A stretch of DNA of 64,000 nt from Pseudomonas poae (lineage in GTDB: Bacteria; Pseudomonadota; Gammaproteobacteria; Pseudomonadales; Pseudomonadaceae), in NCBI RefSeq assembly GCF_001439785.1, contig NZ_JYLI01000024.1:1-64000 (forward strand), in the 5' to 3' direction. Below are positions 53,901-62,901 of the stretch, one piece after another. The translations under genes and the position numbers were made by a program. Numbering within the stretch: position 1 is the stretch's first letter; the number at the start of each line of letters is the position of its first letter. The notes beneath the pieces are model-generated. The model searched no databases, was not told the DNA's origin, and saw nothing but the letters and a program-made list of their open reading frames with translations.

Positions 53901-54288
53901 GCTTGGCCTTGCGCGCACGCTGGAACCAGGGGTGCTGGTCGGAGGTGTGGTTGATCACCAGCTCGGTGATGACCCGCAACCCACGCTTGTGTGCCTCGGC
54001 AATGAAGCGCCGGGCATCGGCCATGGTCCCGTAGTCGCTGTGCACGCCACGGTATTCGGCAATGTCATAACCGTCATCACGGCGTGGTGAGGGGTAGAAC
54101 GGCAACAGCCAGATGGTGTTGACGCCCAGGTCGGCAATGTAATCGAGCTTGGCGATCAGCCCGGGAAAGTCGCCGATACCATCATTGTTGGAGTCGAAAT
54201 AGGATTTGACGTGAACCTGGTAGATCACCGCGTCCTTGTACCAGAGCGGATCCTTGATGAACGTGGCTGCCTTGGGTTTCTTCGCCAT
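50926..54288 (-). CDS. treS: Trehalose synthase-maltokinase fusion
   Basis: 1120 residues from ATG 54288 (AGGAG upstream). TreS domain (about 10-560) with GLRLDAIPYLIERDGTNNENLPETH, LLAEANQWP and FLRNHDELTLEM as GH13 motifs. The C-terminal part is a maltokinase (Pep2): LPLWLPKRRWFAGKDATI cap domain, then RIRVHGDLHLGQVLV and AYLIDFEGEP, the kinase catalytic and metal motifs. It turns trehalose into maltose and then maltose 1-phosphate, the substrate of GlgE. Fused TreS-Mak proteins are common in pseudomonads. Confidence 0.94.
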   Translation of the reverse strand: MAKKPKAATFIKDPLWYKDAVIYQVHVKSYFDSNNDGIGDFPGLIAKLDYIADLGVNTIWLLPFYPSPRRDDGYDIAEYRGVHSDYGTMADARRFIAEAHKRGLRVITELVINHTSDQHPWFQRARKAKPGSAAREFYVWSDDDQKYDGTRIIFLDTEKSNWTWDPVAGQYFWHRFYSHQPDLNFDNPQVMKAVLGVMRFWLDMGIDGLRLDAIPYLIERDGTNNENLPETHDVLKQIRAEIDAHYPDRMLLAEANQWPEDTQLYFGNTKSGDKKGDDGDECHMAFHFPLMPRMYMALAQEDRFPITDILRQTPEIPANCQWAIFLRNHDELTLEMVTDKERDYLWNYYAADRRARINLGIRRRLAPLMERDRRRVELLNSLLLSMPGTPTLYYGDEIGMGDNIYLGDRDGVRTPMQWSIDRNGGFSRADPASLVLPPIMDPQYGYQSVNVETQAQDPHSLLNWTRRMLAVRKQSKAFGRGSLKMLSPSNRRILAYTREFTAEDGRTEIILCVANVSRSAQAAELDLSAFAGMVPVEMLGGNAFPPIGQLNFLLTLAPYGFYWFVLAAENQMPSWHVEPAQSIPDFTTLVLKKRMEELLEAPCRNTLEHDSLPLWLPKRRWFAGKDATIDSVHIAYGVRFGDPEHPVLLSEIEVSSGGQVSRYQLPFGFLREDQFTSALPQQLALARVRRTREVGLVTDAFSLEHFVRAVIQALQAGTVLDCSDGALRFAATAHLDALQLANDVSVRYLSAEQSNSSVVVGERLVLKLIRKVSAGVHPELEMSAYLTEAGYPNISPLMGSMIRRDGEGQDNLLMIAQGYLSNQGDAWSWTQNNLERAIRDELAEAISEQEQHYNALGELADFAGMLGQRLGEMHGVLGAPTGNNDFKPEATSARDTQAWAKDVGAQIERALQLLKLNQHQLNPADQTLVSELLAQKKAIGSQVQALAKATLGGLRIRVHGDLHLGQVLVVKGDAYLIDFEGEPARPLHERRGKHSPYKDVSGVLRSFDYAAAMALNVQGVDHSPEADLARKRVTDRYLNEARQAFIQAYEAAASTLAHDWQDAKGQDAALTLFSLEKAAYEVAYEAENRPTWLAVPLQGLHALLSGLAPISKTARGGETS

Positions 54289-54336
54289 TGGAAACTCCTG
54301 AAACACTTGAACATTGGCCTGGAGAAACAGGATCAA

Positions 54337-54424
54337 TGTGGGAGCTGGCTTGCCTGCGATAGCAGTGTGTCAGCCGACAGCCCTGGTGCTGACCCACCGC
54401 TATCGCAGGCAAGCCAGCTCCCAC
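54337..54424. repeat. REPIN-type inverted repeat in the glgE-treS gap
   Basis: GTGGGAGCTGGCTTGCCTGC at the left and its exact reverse complement at the right (GCAGGCAAGCCAGCTCCCAC). It lies between glgE and treS, so it could reduce read-through or stabilise the glgE transcript. Confidence 0.85.
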
Positions 54425-54442
54425 CGTTGATTTGCGCTCGTC

Positions 54443-56431
54443 TCAGGAATGAGTAATGCGCCAGATCCCAAACGGCATCTGCGGATCAAGGCGGGTCCAC
54501 TGGCTCTTGCCGTACCAGGTCCAGCGATGGCCGTTCATCAAGTCTTCACCCTGGGTCTGCGCATCGTCAGGCAGGCCCATTTCCCACAGCGGCAATTCGA
54601 AGTGAGCTTCCTGAGCATTGAACGGATCGAGATTGACCGCGATCAGGATGAAGTTGCTGCCATCCTCGCTGCGCTTGCCGAAATACAGGATGTTGTCGTT
54701 CCAGGCGTTGTACAGCTTGAGCCCCAAGTGCGTCTGCAGGGCCGGGTTCTGCCGGCGGATGCGGTTGAGCTGGGCGATCTCGGCGATGATGTTCCCCGGC
54801 GCGGTGAAGTCGCGCGGGCGAATCTCGTATTTCTCCGAGTCCAGGTACTCTTCCTTGCCGGGCACGGGTGCTGCCTCGCACAGCTCAAAGCCCGAATACA
54901 TGCCCCACAGGCCCGAGCCCATGGTGGCCAGCGCGGCGCGGATCAGGAAACCCGGACGGCCGGACTCATGCAGGAAACCGGGGTTGATGTCCGGCGTATT
55001 GACGAAGAAGTTTGGCCGGTAGCACTCACGCCAAGGCGACTGGTTGAGCTGGGTGAAATACTCGCTCAATTCGGCCTTGGTGTTGCGCCAAGTGAAGTAG
55101 GTGTAGCTCTGGGAATACCCGACCTTGCCCAGGCGCGCCATCATCGCCGGCGTGGTAAAGGCTTCGGCGAGGAAGATCACCTCGGGGTATTTGGCGCGCA
55201 CATCGCTGATCAGCCATTGCCAGAAAGGCAGCGGTTTGGTGTGCGGGTTGTCGACGCGGAAGGTCTTCACGCCCTCTTCCACCCAGCCCACCACAATGTC
55301 GCGCAGCTCTGTCCACAGGCCGGGAATGGCATCGGCGGCGTAGAAATCGACGTTGACGATGTCCTGATACTTTTTCGGCGGGTTTTCCGCGTATTTGATC
55401 GTGCCGTCCGGGCGCCAGTTGAACCAGCCCGGGTGCTGCTTGAGCCATGGGTGGTCCTGGGAGCACTGGATAGCGAAGTCCAGGGCGATTTCCAGGCCAT
55501 GGTCGGCGGCGGCCTTCACCAGGCGGCGGAAATCATCGCGGCTGCCCAGTTGCGGGTGAATGGCTTCGTGACCGCCATCCTCACTGCCGATGGCATACGG
55601 GCTGCCGGGATCATCGGGGCCGGCATGCAGCGAGTTGTTGGGCCCCTTGCGATGACTGCGGCCAATGGGGTGGATGGGCGGGAAGTACAGCACGTCGAAG
55701 CCCATGTCATGGATCATCGACAGCCGAGAGTGCACATCGTTGAAGGTGCCATGGCGCGCCGGGTCGTCGGTGATCGAGCGCGGAAACAGCTCGTACCAGC
55801 TGGCGAACTGCGCGCGTTCACGCTCCACATCGAGCGGGTAGACGGTGCTGATGCTCAGATAGGCGCGGTGATCGGCCTGGGTCATCAAGTGTGCACTGTC
55901 TTCGTGCAAAAACTGCGCAACCTGCTCGGTTTCCAGCAGGCTGGAGAGTTCGTGGTGCAGCAGCATCAGGCGGTCGCGCAGCTCGTTATCACTGCGCTCG
56001 GCGGCCTGCAGCACCAGGCTGCGGCCTTCCTGCAGTTCGAGGCTGACCGGTACGCCGGCTTCGTGCTTTTTGCGCAGTTCGTAGCAGAAGCTGGCGAAGG
56101 TATCGATCCAGGCCTCGATGCAGAACTCATGAGGGCCCTGCTCGGTGACGGTAAACGCGCCTTCCCAGCCGTTGTTGCCAACGTCGGCCATCACCACGCT
56201 GTGCCAGCTTTCGTCGCGCAATGGACGCCAGCGGATCAGCACGGCCAGCTTGTCGTGGCCGTCGGCAAATACCTTGCTGGTGACGTTCACGCGCTGATTC
56301 ACCACGGCTTTCACGGCAAATTCGCCGCCGTCTATCACGGGCGTGGTGTCTTCAATGGCGATCCTGGGCAGCAGCAGTGCCTGGGACAATGGTAATGCGC
56401 AGTTATCTGAAGCCAGTGTTTCAGCAGTCAT
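54443..56431 (-). CDS. glgE: Alpha-1,4-glucan:maltose-1-phosphate maltosyltransferase
   Basis: 662 residues from ATG 56431. GH13 family: FDVLYFPPIHPIGRSHRKGPNN, nucleophile Asp in TFRVDNPHTKPLPFW, Glu in IFLAEAFT, and the MGSGLWGMYSGFELCE segment. N-terminal domain (about 1-190) holds the GlgE-type dimer helices. It extends glucan with maltosyl units from maltose 1-phosphate. First gene of the glgE-treS-glgB set. Confidence 0.95.
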   Translation of the reverse strand: MTAETLASDNCALPLSQALLLPRIAIEDTTPVIDGGEFAVKAVVNQRVNVTSKVFADGHDKLAVLIRWRPLRDESWHSVVMADVGNNGWEGAFTVTEQGPHEFCIEAWIDTFASFCYELRKKHEAGVPVSLELQEGRSLVLQAAERSDNELRDRLMLLHHELSSLLETEQVAQFLHEDSAHLMTQADHRAYLSISTVYPLDVERERAQFASWYELFPRSITDDPARHGTFNDVHSRLSMIHDMGFDVLYFPPIHPIGRSHRKGPNNSLHAGPDDPGSPYAIGSEDGGHEAIHPQLGSRDDFRRLVKAAADHGLEIALDFAIQCSQDHPWLKQHPGWFNWRPDGTIKYAENPPKKYQDIVNVDFYAADAIPGLWTELRDIVVGWVEEGVKTFRVDNPHTKPLPFWQWLISDVRAKYPEVIFLAEAFTTPAMMARLGKVGYSQSYTYFTWRNTKAELSEYFTQLNQSPWRECYRPNFFVNTPDINPGFLHESGRPGFLIRAALATMGSGLWGMYSGFELCEAAPVPGKEEYLDSEKYEIRPRDFTAPGNIIAEIAQLNRIRRQNPALQTHLGLKLYNAWNDNILYFGKRSEDGSNFILIAVNLDPFNAQEAHFELPLWEMGLPDDAQTQGEDLMNGHRWTWYGKSQWTRLDPQMPFGIWRITHS

Positions 56432-56635
56432 CGAGCATCTTCCCCTTACGCCCTGTGGACGCTCTTTTGCTTGATCCAAATTCTGATACGGCGGCGCTCT
56501 CCCTGAGCGGGGCCGTCATAGGTCCGAGCCTGTGTGCGAGAGAAAAGTTCAGGCGGATATGGCGCCACTGGGCGGGAATCAAATCTGCCACGCGGTTGTC
56601 CACCGGTAGAACAAAGCACAAAGGAGGCCACACCG

Positions 56636-56794
56636 ATGACTATCCCGATTCCGGCTGAAACGCCTGACCCCAATATTGACGCGCCAACGTTACCGCCCGT
56701 TGAACCGCCGCCGATTCCTGACGAGGAGCCGCCGGAAAACCAGCCTCCACCGGTGCAGGAGCCGCCTGGAGGTGAACCGCCAGTGACGCTTTGA
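56636..56794 (+). CDS. Small acidic proline-rich protein
   Basis: 52 residues from ATG 56636, preceded by AAAGGAGG at ideal distance. Nearly half the residues are Pro, mixed with Glu and Asp: MTIPIPAETPDPNIDAP, then PPPIPDEEPPENQPPP and so on to PPVTL. No signal peptide or membrane helix. The very strong start signal suggests it is made. Family and function unknown. Confidence 0.6.
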   Translation: MTIPIPAETPDPNIDAPTLPPVEPPPIPDEEPPENQPPPVQEPPGGEPPVTL

Positions 56795-56998
56795 CGCCGT
56801 CTACGCGGGGTTCGGCATTCGCTTGCGCAGACGACACACGTCGGTGCGCAAGCGCACTCGAACCGTGGCAATTTCCCACTTGATAAAAAGAGCTAGTCCT
56901 AACGTCAACGAATGCGCGGGTTTTCATACTGATTTTTCGCTCGCCTGAACGTCACGCATCAGGCAACGCGTAATCCGATCTGTTTATGAGGAATCAGC

Positions 56999-57631
56999 AT
57001 GACCACCATCAGCCAACCGGCGACCCTCCCATTCAACGCCCCTCACACTGGCCCCAACAGCCTCCACTCGCACAAGCAACCCGAGGTGTCCGGGCATGCG
57101 CCCCATCTGGAGCGACACCTTGAGGATATAAGCGCCCGTGTGGACCGCAAGACCATTGACCACATGATGCGTAACCTGGACTCGAAAGAGTCAAAGGACT
57201 ACTTCGAGAAGATCGACACCCTGTTGACCCCGGACAACATCAAGCGCCTGGCACGCGGCCCCGGTGCGAAACCCCACATCAAGGCGCTCACCCACATAGA
57301 AGCTTGCTTCAATAGCGGATCGATCGACAAAGTAACAGCCCCCCTTGAGTGGAAGCACGTCGAGGACTATCGCAAAGCCGTGGAAGCGGAGCTGTTTGAG
57401 TTGACGATCAGCATGCTCAATGCCCCCTGGGAAAAGAGCTCTGAATTGGCTCGAGGTTTTCTTCATGCGGAAATCGCCCCGCATATTCTGCACGGCCTGC
57501 ATGACCTGCAAGCCAGGCACAAGCACCTCAGTGAAATCTCCACACTGGTGAAAAACATACTCGAGTCGGTGCGAGATGCGCATTCGCAAGAACGCCAGCA
57601 GGATGTGTCGCGTGGGTATCCGGTCAGGTAA
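56999..57631 (+). CDS. Hypothetical helical protein of low GC
   Basis: 210 residues, GAGGAATC before the ATG. The first 35 residues are rich in Thr, Pro, Ser and His (MTTISQPATLPFNAPHTGPN), the rest is helical (HLEDISARVDRKTIDHMMRNLDSKE; DYRKAVEAELFELTISMLNAP). GC is lower than that of its neighbours. A disordered polar N-terminus with a helical body is a style found in type III effectors, but no system genes or hrp box are in view. Not recognised. Confidence 0.65.
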   Translation: MTTISQPATLPFNAPHTGPNSLHSHKQPEVSGHAPHLERHLEDISARVDRKTIDHMMRNLDSKESKDYFEKIDTLLTPDNIKRLARGPGAKPHIKALTHIEACFNSGSIDKVTAPLEWKHVEDYRKAVEAELFELTISMLNAPWEKSSELARGFLHAEIAPHILHGLHDLQARHKHLSEISTLVKNILESVRDAHSQERQQDVSRGYPVR

Positions 57632-57662
57632 AAGAAACGCACACGGCGCCCTGAATCGATGG

Positions 57663-58157
57663 TCACTCATCCTTCTCGAACGCGCGCACAATCCGAGGCA
57701 TCACGCTGAACACCGCCAGCGCCAGCAACGTACTCAGCACCGCTGTCGATTCGCGGCCCAACCCGGCCGCGACGCCAATCGCAGCGGTCATCCACAGCCC
57801 TGCCGCAGTGGTCAGCCCTTTGACGTGACCTGCATCCTCATCCTTGCCCTTGATAATGGTGCCCGCGCCCAAAAAGCCAATGCCGGCGATCACGCCCTGC
57901 ACCACGCGGCTCATGGCATCGGCCTGGTTACCGGACATCTGCGGCACCAGCACGAACAGCGCCGCGCCCAGCGCCACCAGCATGTGCGTGCGTATCCCGG
58001 CCGCCTTGCCCTTGCTCTCGCGCTCAAAACCAAGGATGCCGCCCAGGATGGCCGCCATCAACAGCCGTACGGTCATCTGGGTAACCTGTTTTGCATCGCC
58101 AATATCGGCAAATTCGGCCTGCAGGGTCAGCCACGCTTCTTGCCACCATGCCTCCAT
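57663..58157 (-). CDS. MgtC/SapB family membrane protein
   Basis: 164 residues, AAAGGAG before the ATG. Four to five helices; typical MgtC motifs RLLMAAILGGILGFERESKGKAAGIRTHMLVALGAALF and GVIAGIGFLGAGTIIKG followed by HVKGLTTAAGLWMTAAIGVAAG. In pathogens MgtC modulates ATP synthase and Mg-related survival; short forms like this lack the C-terminal ACT-like domain. Function here is not established. Confidence 0.9.
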   Translation of the reverse strand: MEAWWQEAWLTLQAEFADIGDAKQVTQMTVRLLMAAILGGILGFERESKGKAAGIRTHMLVALGAALFVLVPQMSGNQADAMSRVVQGVIAGIGFLGAGTIIKGKDEDAGHVKGLTTAAGLWMTAAIGVAAGLGRESTAVLSTLLALAVFSVMPRIVRAFEKDE

Positions 58158-58291
58158 GGGTGCGCTCCTTTATGATTGTTGGTAAAAGATGGACAGCGGC
58201 GACTGCCAGTCAGTTGCCTGTGCCGCCTGGACATCAGCAAGACCGCTCACACCTTCCGTCCCGCTGACCCACTGATCCTGTTTAAGGCCCG

Positions 58292-59701
58292 ATGAAACGC
58301 TACGAAAAATTTGCCGATGCCATTGCAGAACTGATCCGCTCCGGCGTGCTCGGGGCCGGCCAGCGCGTGCCTTCGGTGCGCTATGCCAGCCAGACCTACG
58401 GCGTCAGCCCCTCCACGGTGTTCCAGGCGTATTACCTGCTCGAGCGCCGTGGCCTGATCCGGGCGCGGCCTCGCTCGGGTTATTTCGTCAACACCCATGC
58501 GCCTAGCCCGCTGGCGGAGCCGCTGACGATGGAGCCGGTGCGCGACTCCACCGAGGTGGATGTGAGCGAGTTGGTGTTTTCGGTGCTCGACTCCATCAAA
58601 GACCCCAACACCGTGCCCTTCGGCTCGGCCTTTCCCAGCCCGCTACTGTTCCCGTTGCCACGCCTGGCCCGCTCCCTGGCCCGTGCCGCCCGGGATATGG
58701 ACCCGCGCCTGGTGGTCACCGACATGTCACCCGGCAACCCGCAACTGCGCCGGCAGATCGCCCTGCGCTATAGCGTCGGCGGGCTTGCGGTACCGATGGA
58801 AGAACTGCTGATCACCAACGGCGCCCTTGAGGCGCTCAATCTGTGCCTGCAGGCCGTGACCGAGCCGGGCGATCTGGTGGCCATTGAAGCGCCGGCGTTC
58901 TACGCCTGCCTGCAAGTGCTTGAGCGTCTGAAGCTCAAGGCCGTGGAAATTCCCGTGCACCCGCGCGATGGCATCGACCTGGACGCCCTCGCGCACAGCC
59001 TCGCGCACTACCCGATCAAGGCCTGCTGGACCATGACCAGTTTTCAGAACCCCATGGGCGCCACCTTGCCGCAGGCCAAAAAGCAGGCATTGGTGGACCT
59101 GCTGCGCAGCCACCAGGTGCCGTTGATCGAAGACGATGTGTACGCCGAGTTGTACTACGGGCAACACGCGCCGAAACCGGCCAAGGCCTTCGACACCGAC
59201 GGGCTGGTGATGCATTGCGGCTCGTTTGCCAAGAGCCTGGCACCGGGTTATCGGGTGGGCTGGGTAGCGGCCGGGCGTTATGCGCAGAAGGTCGAGCGCC
59301 TCAAGCTGATGACTTCGTTGTGCCCTTCGATGCCGGCCCAGGCCGCCATCGCCGATTACCTGCAACATGGCGGCTATGACCGCCACCTGCGCAAACTGCG
59401 CTATGCCCTGGAAGAACAGCAACACGCCATGCTCGCCGCCATTGCGCGCCACTTTCCGGCGCAGACCCGGGTCAGCCAACCCACTGGCGGCTATTTCCTG
59501 TGGCTGGAACTGCCGGAACAGACCGACTCGCTGAAACTCTTCCAACTGGCCCTGGCCCAGGGCATCAGCCTGGCGCCGGGGCCGATCTTCTCGGCGACCC
59601 GGCGCTTTCGCCACTGCATCCGCTTGAACTACGGCAGCCCCTGGACCGAGGCGTCGGAGACAGCGATGCAGACCCTGGGGCGGCTTGTGCGCTCGCTCTA
59701 G
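58292..59701 (+). CDS. MocR-type regulator (GntR HTH plus aminotransferase domain)
   Basis: 469 residues. N-terminal winged HTH of the GntR kind (about 1-68: YEKFADAIAELIRSGVLGAGQRVPSVRYASQTYGVSPSTVFQAY), then a class I aminotransferase fold with FQNPMGATL (251-259), EDDVYAELYYG (280-290) and PLP lysine K314 (GSFAKSLAPGYRVGW). MocR proteins usually regulate an adjacent gene; the SDR gene here overlaps its end convergently, so the target is not clear. Confidence 0.92.
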   Translation: MKRYEKFADAIAELIRSGVLGAGQRVPSVRYASQTYGVSPSTVFQAYYLLERRGLIRARPRSGYFVNTHAPSPLAEPLTMEPVRDSTEVDVSELVFSVLDSIKDPNTVPFGSAFPSPLLFPLPRLARSLARAARDMDPRLVVTDMSPGNPQLRRQIALRYSVGGLAVPMEELLITNGALEALNLCLQAVTEPGDLVAIEAPAFYACLQVLERLKLKAVEIPVHPRDGIDLDALAHSLAHYPIKACWTMTSFQNPMGATLPQAKKQALVDLLRSHQVPLIEDDVYAELYYGQHAPKPAKAFDTDGLVMHCGSFAKSLAPGYRVGWVAAGRYAQKVERLKLMTSLCPSMPAQAAIADYLQHGGYDRHLRKLRYALEEQQHAMLAAIARHFPAQTRVSQPTGGYFLWLELPEQTDSLKLFQLALAQGISLAPGPIFSATRRFRHCIRLNYGSPWTEASETAMQTLGRLVRSL

Positions 59702-60444
59702 CGGCCGCCGCCCAGGTCGATAAAGGTGCCGGTGGCATACGAAGCCTTGTCCGACAGCAGCCAGATAATCGCCTCGGCCACTTCATCCGGCCGGCCGCCA
59801 CGGGCCATGGGGATGCCGGGTTCGAGCTTGCTGACGCGGTCCGGGTCGCCACTCAGGGCGTGGAAGTCGGTGAAGATGTAGCCGGGGCGCACCGCGTTGA
59901 CCCGGATGCCATCGCCCGCCACCTCCCTGGACAGGCCCAGGGTGAAGGTGTCGAGCGCGCCCTTGGAGGCGGCGTAATCGACATACTCGCCCGGTGAGCC
60001 CAGGCGCGCCGCCACCGACGACACATTGACGATAGTGCCGCCCTGCCCGCCATGGCGTGGCGACATGCGCAGCAGCGCATGTTTGGCGCAGAGCATCGGG
60101 CCCAGTACGTTGGTCTTGAGGATCTTGAGGATCCGGAACTCGGACATTTCCTCCACCCGGGCCTTGTGTCCCACGGTGCCGGCATTGTTCACCAGCGCGG
60201 TGACACGTCCAAGCTCGGCGTCGACCCGGCTGAACAGCGCGATCACCTCATCTTCGCTACTGACATCGGCGCGCACCGCAATCGCCTGGGCGCCCAGCGC
60301 GCGTACCTGTTCCAGCACGGCCTGGGCGGCGGTTTCGTCAGACTGGTAATTGATGCAGATACGATAGCCTTCACGGGCGGCGAGCAAGGCCGTCTCGGCG
60401 CCGATTCCGCGGCTGCCCCCGGTGATAATGACGACTTTATCCAT
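59698..60444 (-). CDS. Short-chain dehydrogenase/reductase
   Basis: 248 residues from ATG 60444. Rossmann motif TGGSRGIGAE (8-17), NNAGT (about 88-92), catalytic Ser in NVSSVAAR and YxxxK as YAASK, and the C-terminal PGYIFTDFHA. Similar to YgfF-like glucose/sugar dehydrogenase relatives. Substrate unknown. It overlaps the MocR gene stop by four bases, tail to tail. Confidence 0.9.
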   Translation of the reverse strand: MDKVVIITGGSRGIGAETALLAAREGYRICINYQSDETAAQAVLEQVRALGAQAIAVRADVSSEDEVIALFSRVDAELGRVTALVNNAGTVGHKARVEEMSEFRILKILKTNVLGPMLCAKHALLRMSPRHGGQGGTIVNVSSVAARLGSPGEYVDYAASKGALDTFTLGLSREVAGDGIRVNAVRPGYIFTDFHALSGDPDRVSKLEPGIPMARGGRPDEVAEAIIWLLSDKASYATGTFIDLGGGR

Positions 60445-60500
60445 GCACGCGATCTCCTGTTCCAACCTGATATTTTTGTGACTGGATCCAAGAGTAACCG

Positions 60501-62597
60501 TCACGCCCGGCATTTGTCAGGCATGACCAACGCCTGCGCGCGCTGGATATCGGCCATGAAATCTGTAGCCGGCAACGGGTGGCCGAGCAGGTAGCCTTGC
60601 AGGGCATTGCAGCCCAGGCGTGTGAGAAAATGCTGCTGGGCATCGGTCTCCACGCCTTCGGCGACAATCCGCAAACCCAGCGCCTGGCCCAGCGCAACGA
60701 TGGCAGACACAATGGCCGCGTCGTCGCTGTCGTGCTCCAGGTCACGCACGAAACCGCGGTCGATTTTCAGCTCGTTGGCCGGCAAGCGCTTGAGGTACAT
60801 CAGGCTCGAATAGCCAGTACCGAAATCGTCGATGGACAAGTCGACGCCCATCTGCGAGAGCTGCTGCAAGACCGTCATGCTCGCGTCGGCGTCGCTCATG
60901 GCCGTGGTCTCGGTGATTTCCAGGGTCAGGCTGTTGGCCGGCAACCGATGGCGCGCCAGCGCGGCGGCGACGCTCTTGACCAGCCCGGCATGACCAAACT
61001 GCAACGCCGACAGATTGACCGCGATGCGCCAGTCTTCGTAGCCCTCTGCGTACCACGCGCTCATCTGGCGGCACGCTTCATTGAGCACCCAATCGCCGAT
61101 CGGGATGATCAAACCGGTCTTTTCCGCCAGCTCGATAAAGCTGGCGGGCAGCAGCAGGCCCTGTTGCGGGTGCTCCCAGCGCAGCAGCGCCTCGGCGCCG
61201 ACCGGCATGCCACTGACCGCATCGAACTTGGGCTGGTAATACAACTGCAACTGGTCAAGTTCCAGGGCATTGCGCAGGTCCTGCAACAGCTGCAGTTGCT
61301 TGCGCGCATTGGTGTTCATCGACGCCTCAAAAAAACTGTAGCCGTTCTTGCCCAGGCCCTTGGCGTGGTACATGGCAGCGTCGGCGTTCATCAACAGTTC
61401 CTGAGGGGTACTGCCGTTGCCCGGGAACAGGGCGATGCCGACGCTGGCGGAAATTTTCAGGTCATGCTCGGCCACCTGGAACGCCTGGTTGATCAATACC
61501 ACCTGGCGCTCGGCCAACCCCAGCGCGTCTTGCGGCTGCGTCAGTTGCACCAGCAGCACGAATTCATCGCCGCCGATGCGCGCCAGGGTGTCCTGACTGC
61601 GCAGGTCCTCGCGCAGGCGCTGGCCGACCTCGCGCAGCAGCAGGTCGCCCAGATGATGGCCGAACGCATCGTTGACCGGCTTGAAACCGTCCAGGTCAAT
61701 GAACATCAGCGCAAAGCATCCGCCCTGCTCCCTTACCGCCTGCATCGCCTGCGTAATGCGGTCGGCGAGCAAGGTGCGGTTGGGCAGGCCTGTGAGCATG
61801 TCGTGCAGGGCCAGGTGGGTCAGCTCCTGGTTGGCCAGGGTCAGGGAATGGGCGAGTGCGGCGGTACGCGCCTGCAGACGGGCGTCGAGCAGCGAGGTGA
61901 GCAACGCAATGATCAGCACCGCCAGCGACGTGACCAGCACCAGATTGTCCAGGCCCCTGCCGCTCAGGCCATTCAAGGCGGCGCCGCAGAAACTGTCGTC
62001 GGCAAACCGCGCCGCGGCCATTCCCGTGTAGTGCATGCCAACGATGGCGACGCCCATCACCATGGCCGCCCCTCCTCGTGCCAGTCGCACATAAGGCGTA
62101 TTGCGCCGCAGGTTGAACGCAATCCACAGCGCCGCGCCGGACGCTGCCACGGCGATCAACAGCGAGGCGCCAAACAATGCAGGGTCATAATCAATGCCGG
62201 GTGTCATGCGCATGGCAGCCATGCCGGTGTAGTGCATGCAGCTAATGCCGGCGCCCATGATCAGCGCGCCAAATGCCAATTGCCAGACGGGCAGACGCGG
62301 CTGGCTGACCAGCCATAACGCGAAACCGCTGGACAGCACGGCGATCAACAGCGACAGCGCGGTAATACCTGCATCGAAGCCCAGGGCAAACGGCAGGCGC
62401 AAGGCCAGCATGCCGATAAAATGCATCGACCAAACGCCCACCCCCATCGCCAACGCACCACCGGCAATCCATAGATAGACGGTGCGCCCCTTGGCTGTGG
62501 CGATCCGCCCCGTCAGGTCCAGCGCGGTGTAGGACGCAAGAATGGCGACACACAGAGAAATGGCTACAAGGGCGGGTGAATAACTACTGATCAGCAT
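60501..62597 (-). CDS. MHYT-GGDEF-EAL cyclic di-GMP protein
   Basis: 698 residues from ATG 62597. The N-terminal seven-helix MHYT sensor has the three motif copies WSMHFIGM, CMHYTGM and GMHYTGM, thought to bind copper and sense a diatomic gas. Then GGDEF (RIGGDEF, intact) and EAL (AEALLRW; DDFGTGYSSL; EGVET, intact). It is like P. aeruginosa MucR/NbdA. Both catalytic sites look usable, so it may make or degrade cyclic di-GMP depending on signal. Confidence 0.93.
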   Translation of the reverse strand: MLISSYSPALVAISLCVAILASYTALDLTGRIATAKGRTVYLWIAGGALAMGVGVWSMHFIGMLALRLPFALGFDAGITALSLLIAVLSSGFALWLVSQPRLPVWQLAFGALIMGAGISCMHYTGMAAMRMTPGIDYDPALFGASLLIAVAASGAALWIAFNLRRNTPYVRLARGGAAMVMGVAIVGMHYTGMAAARFADDSFCGAALNGLSGRGLDNLVLVTSLAVLIIALLTSLLDARLQARTAALAHSLTLANQELTHLALHDMLTGLPNRTLLADRITQAMQAVREQGGCFALMFIDLDGFKPVNDAFGHHLGDLLLREVGQRLREDLRSQDTLARIGGDEFVLLVQLTQPQDALGLAERQVVLINQAFQVAEHDLKISASVGIALFPGNGSTPQELLMNADAAMYHAKGLGKNGYSFFEASMNTNARKQLQLLQDLRNALELDQLQLYYQPKFDAVSGMPVGAEALLRWEHPQQGLLLPASFIELAEKTGLIIPIGDWVLNEACRQMSAWYAEGYEDWRIAVNLSALQFGHAGLVKSVAAALARHRLPANSLTLEITETTAMSDADASMTVLQQLSQMGVDLSIDDFGTGYSSLMYLKRLPANELKIDRGFVRDLEHDSDDAAIVSAIVALGQALGLRIVAEGVETDAQQHFLTRLGCNALQGYLLGHPLPATDFMADIQRAQALVMPDKCRA

Positions 62598-62789
62598 CAG
62601 ACTTCTCGCGGGCACGGGTTTGACACGTCCGTACCAAGTGGCAAAGCGGCGGATTGTAGCGAGAATAATTCTTGAACAGGCGATTAATTATCAAATCGCC
62701 ACTATTGGTTTTTTCACGTCACTTGCGGCTTCATCTGATCCGCGCTCCCCCCGTTTTCAATCCTCACCTCTCATTGACCAGCAGTGTTA

Positions 62790-62837
62790 CACACCATATA
62801 GTGTGCCCACTAACAGGCCAGACCACTACATAGTGTG
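62790..62837 (+). promoter_or_regulatory. Paired NrdR boxes upstream of nrdB
   Basis: Box 1 at 62790-62805 (CACACCATATAGTGTG) and box 2 at 62822-62837 (ACCACTACATAGTGTG). Spacing is 32 bases, three helical turns, as normal for NrdR control of ribonucleotide reductase. Confidence 0.85.
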
Positions 62838-62901
62838 AAGCGTCGGCATTTCTCGAACACACTCTGTGCAGTATTTCAAGCGAACAGGAAGGAATATTTC
62901 A

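Noticed and set aside
51532..54090. 852-residue open frame antisense to treS
   Set aside because: Shadow of TreS-maltokinase, with typical antisense composition and no ribosome-binding site or motif.
54449..56395. 648-residue open frame antisense to glgE
   Set aside because: Shadow of GlgE; no motif and unnatural composition.
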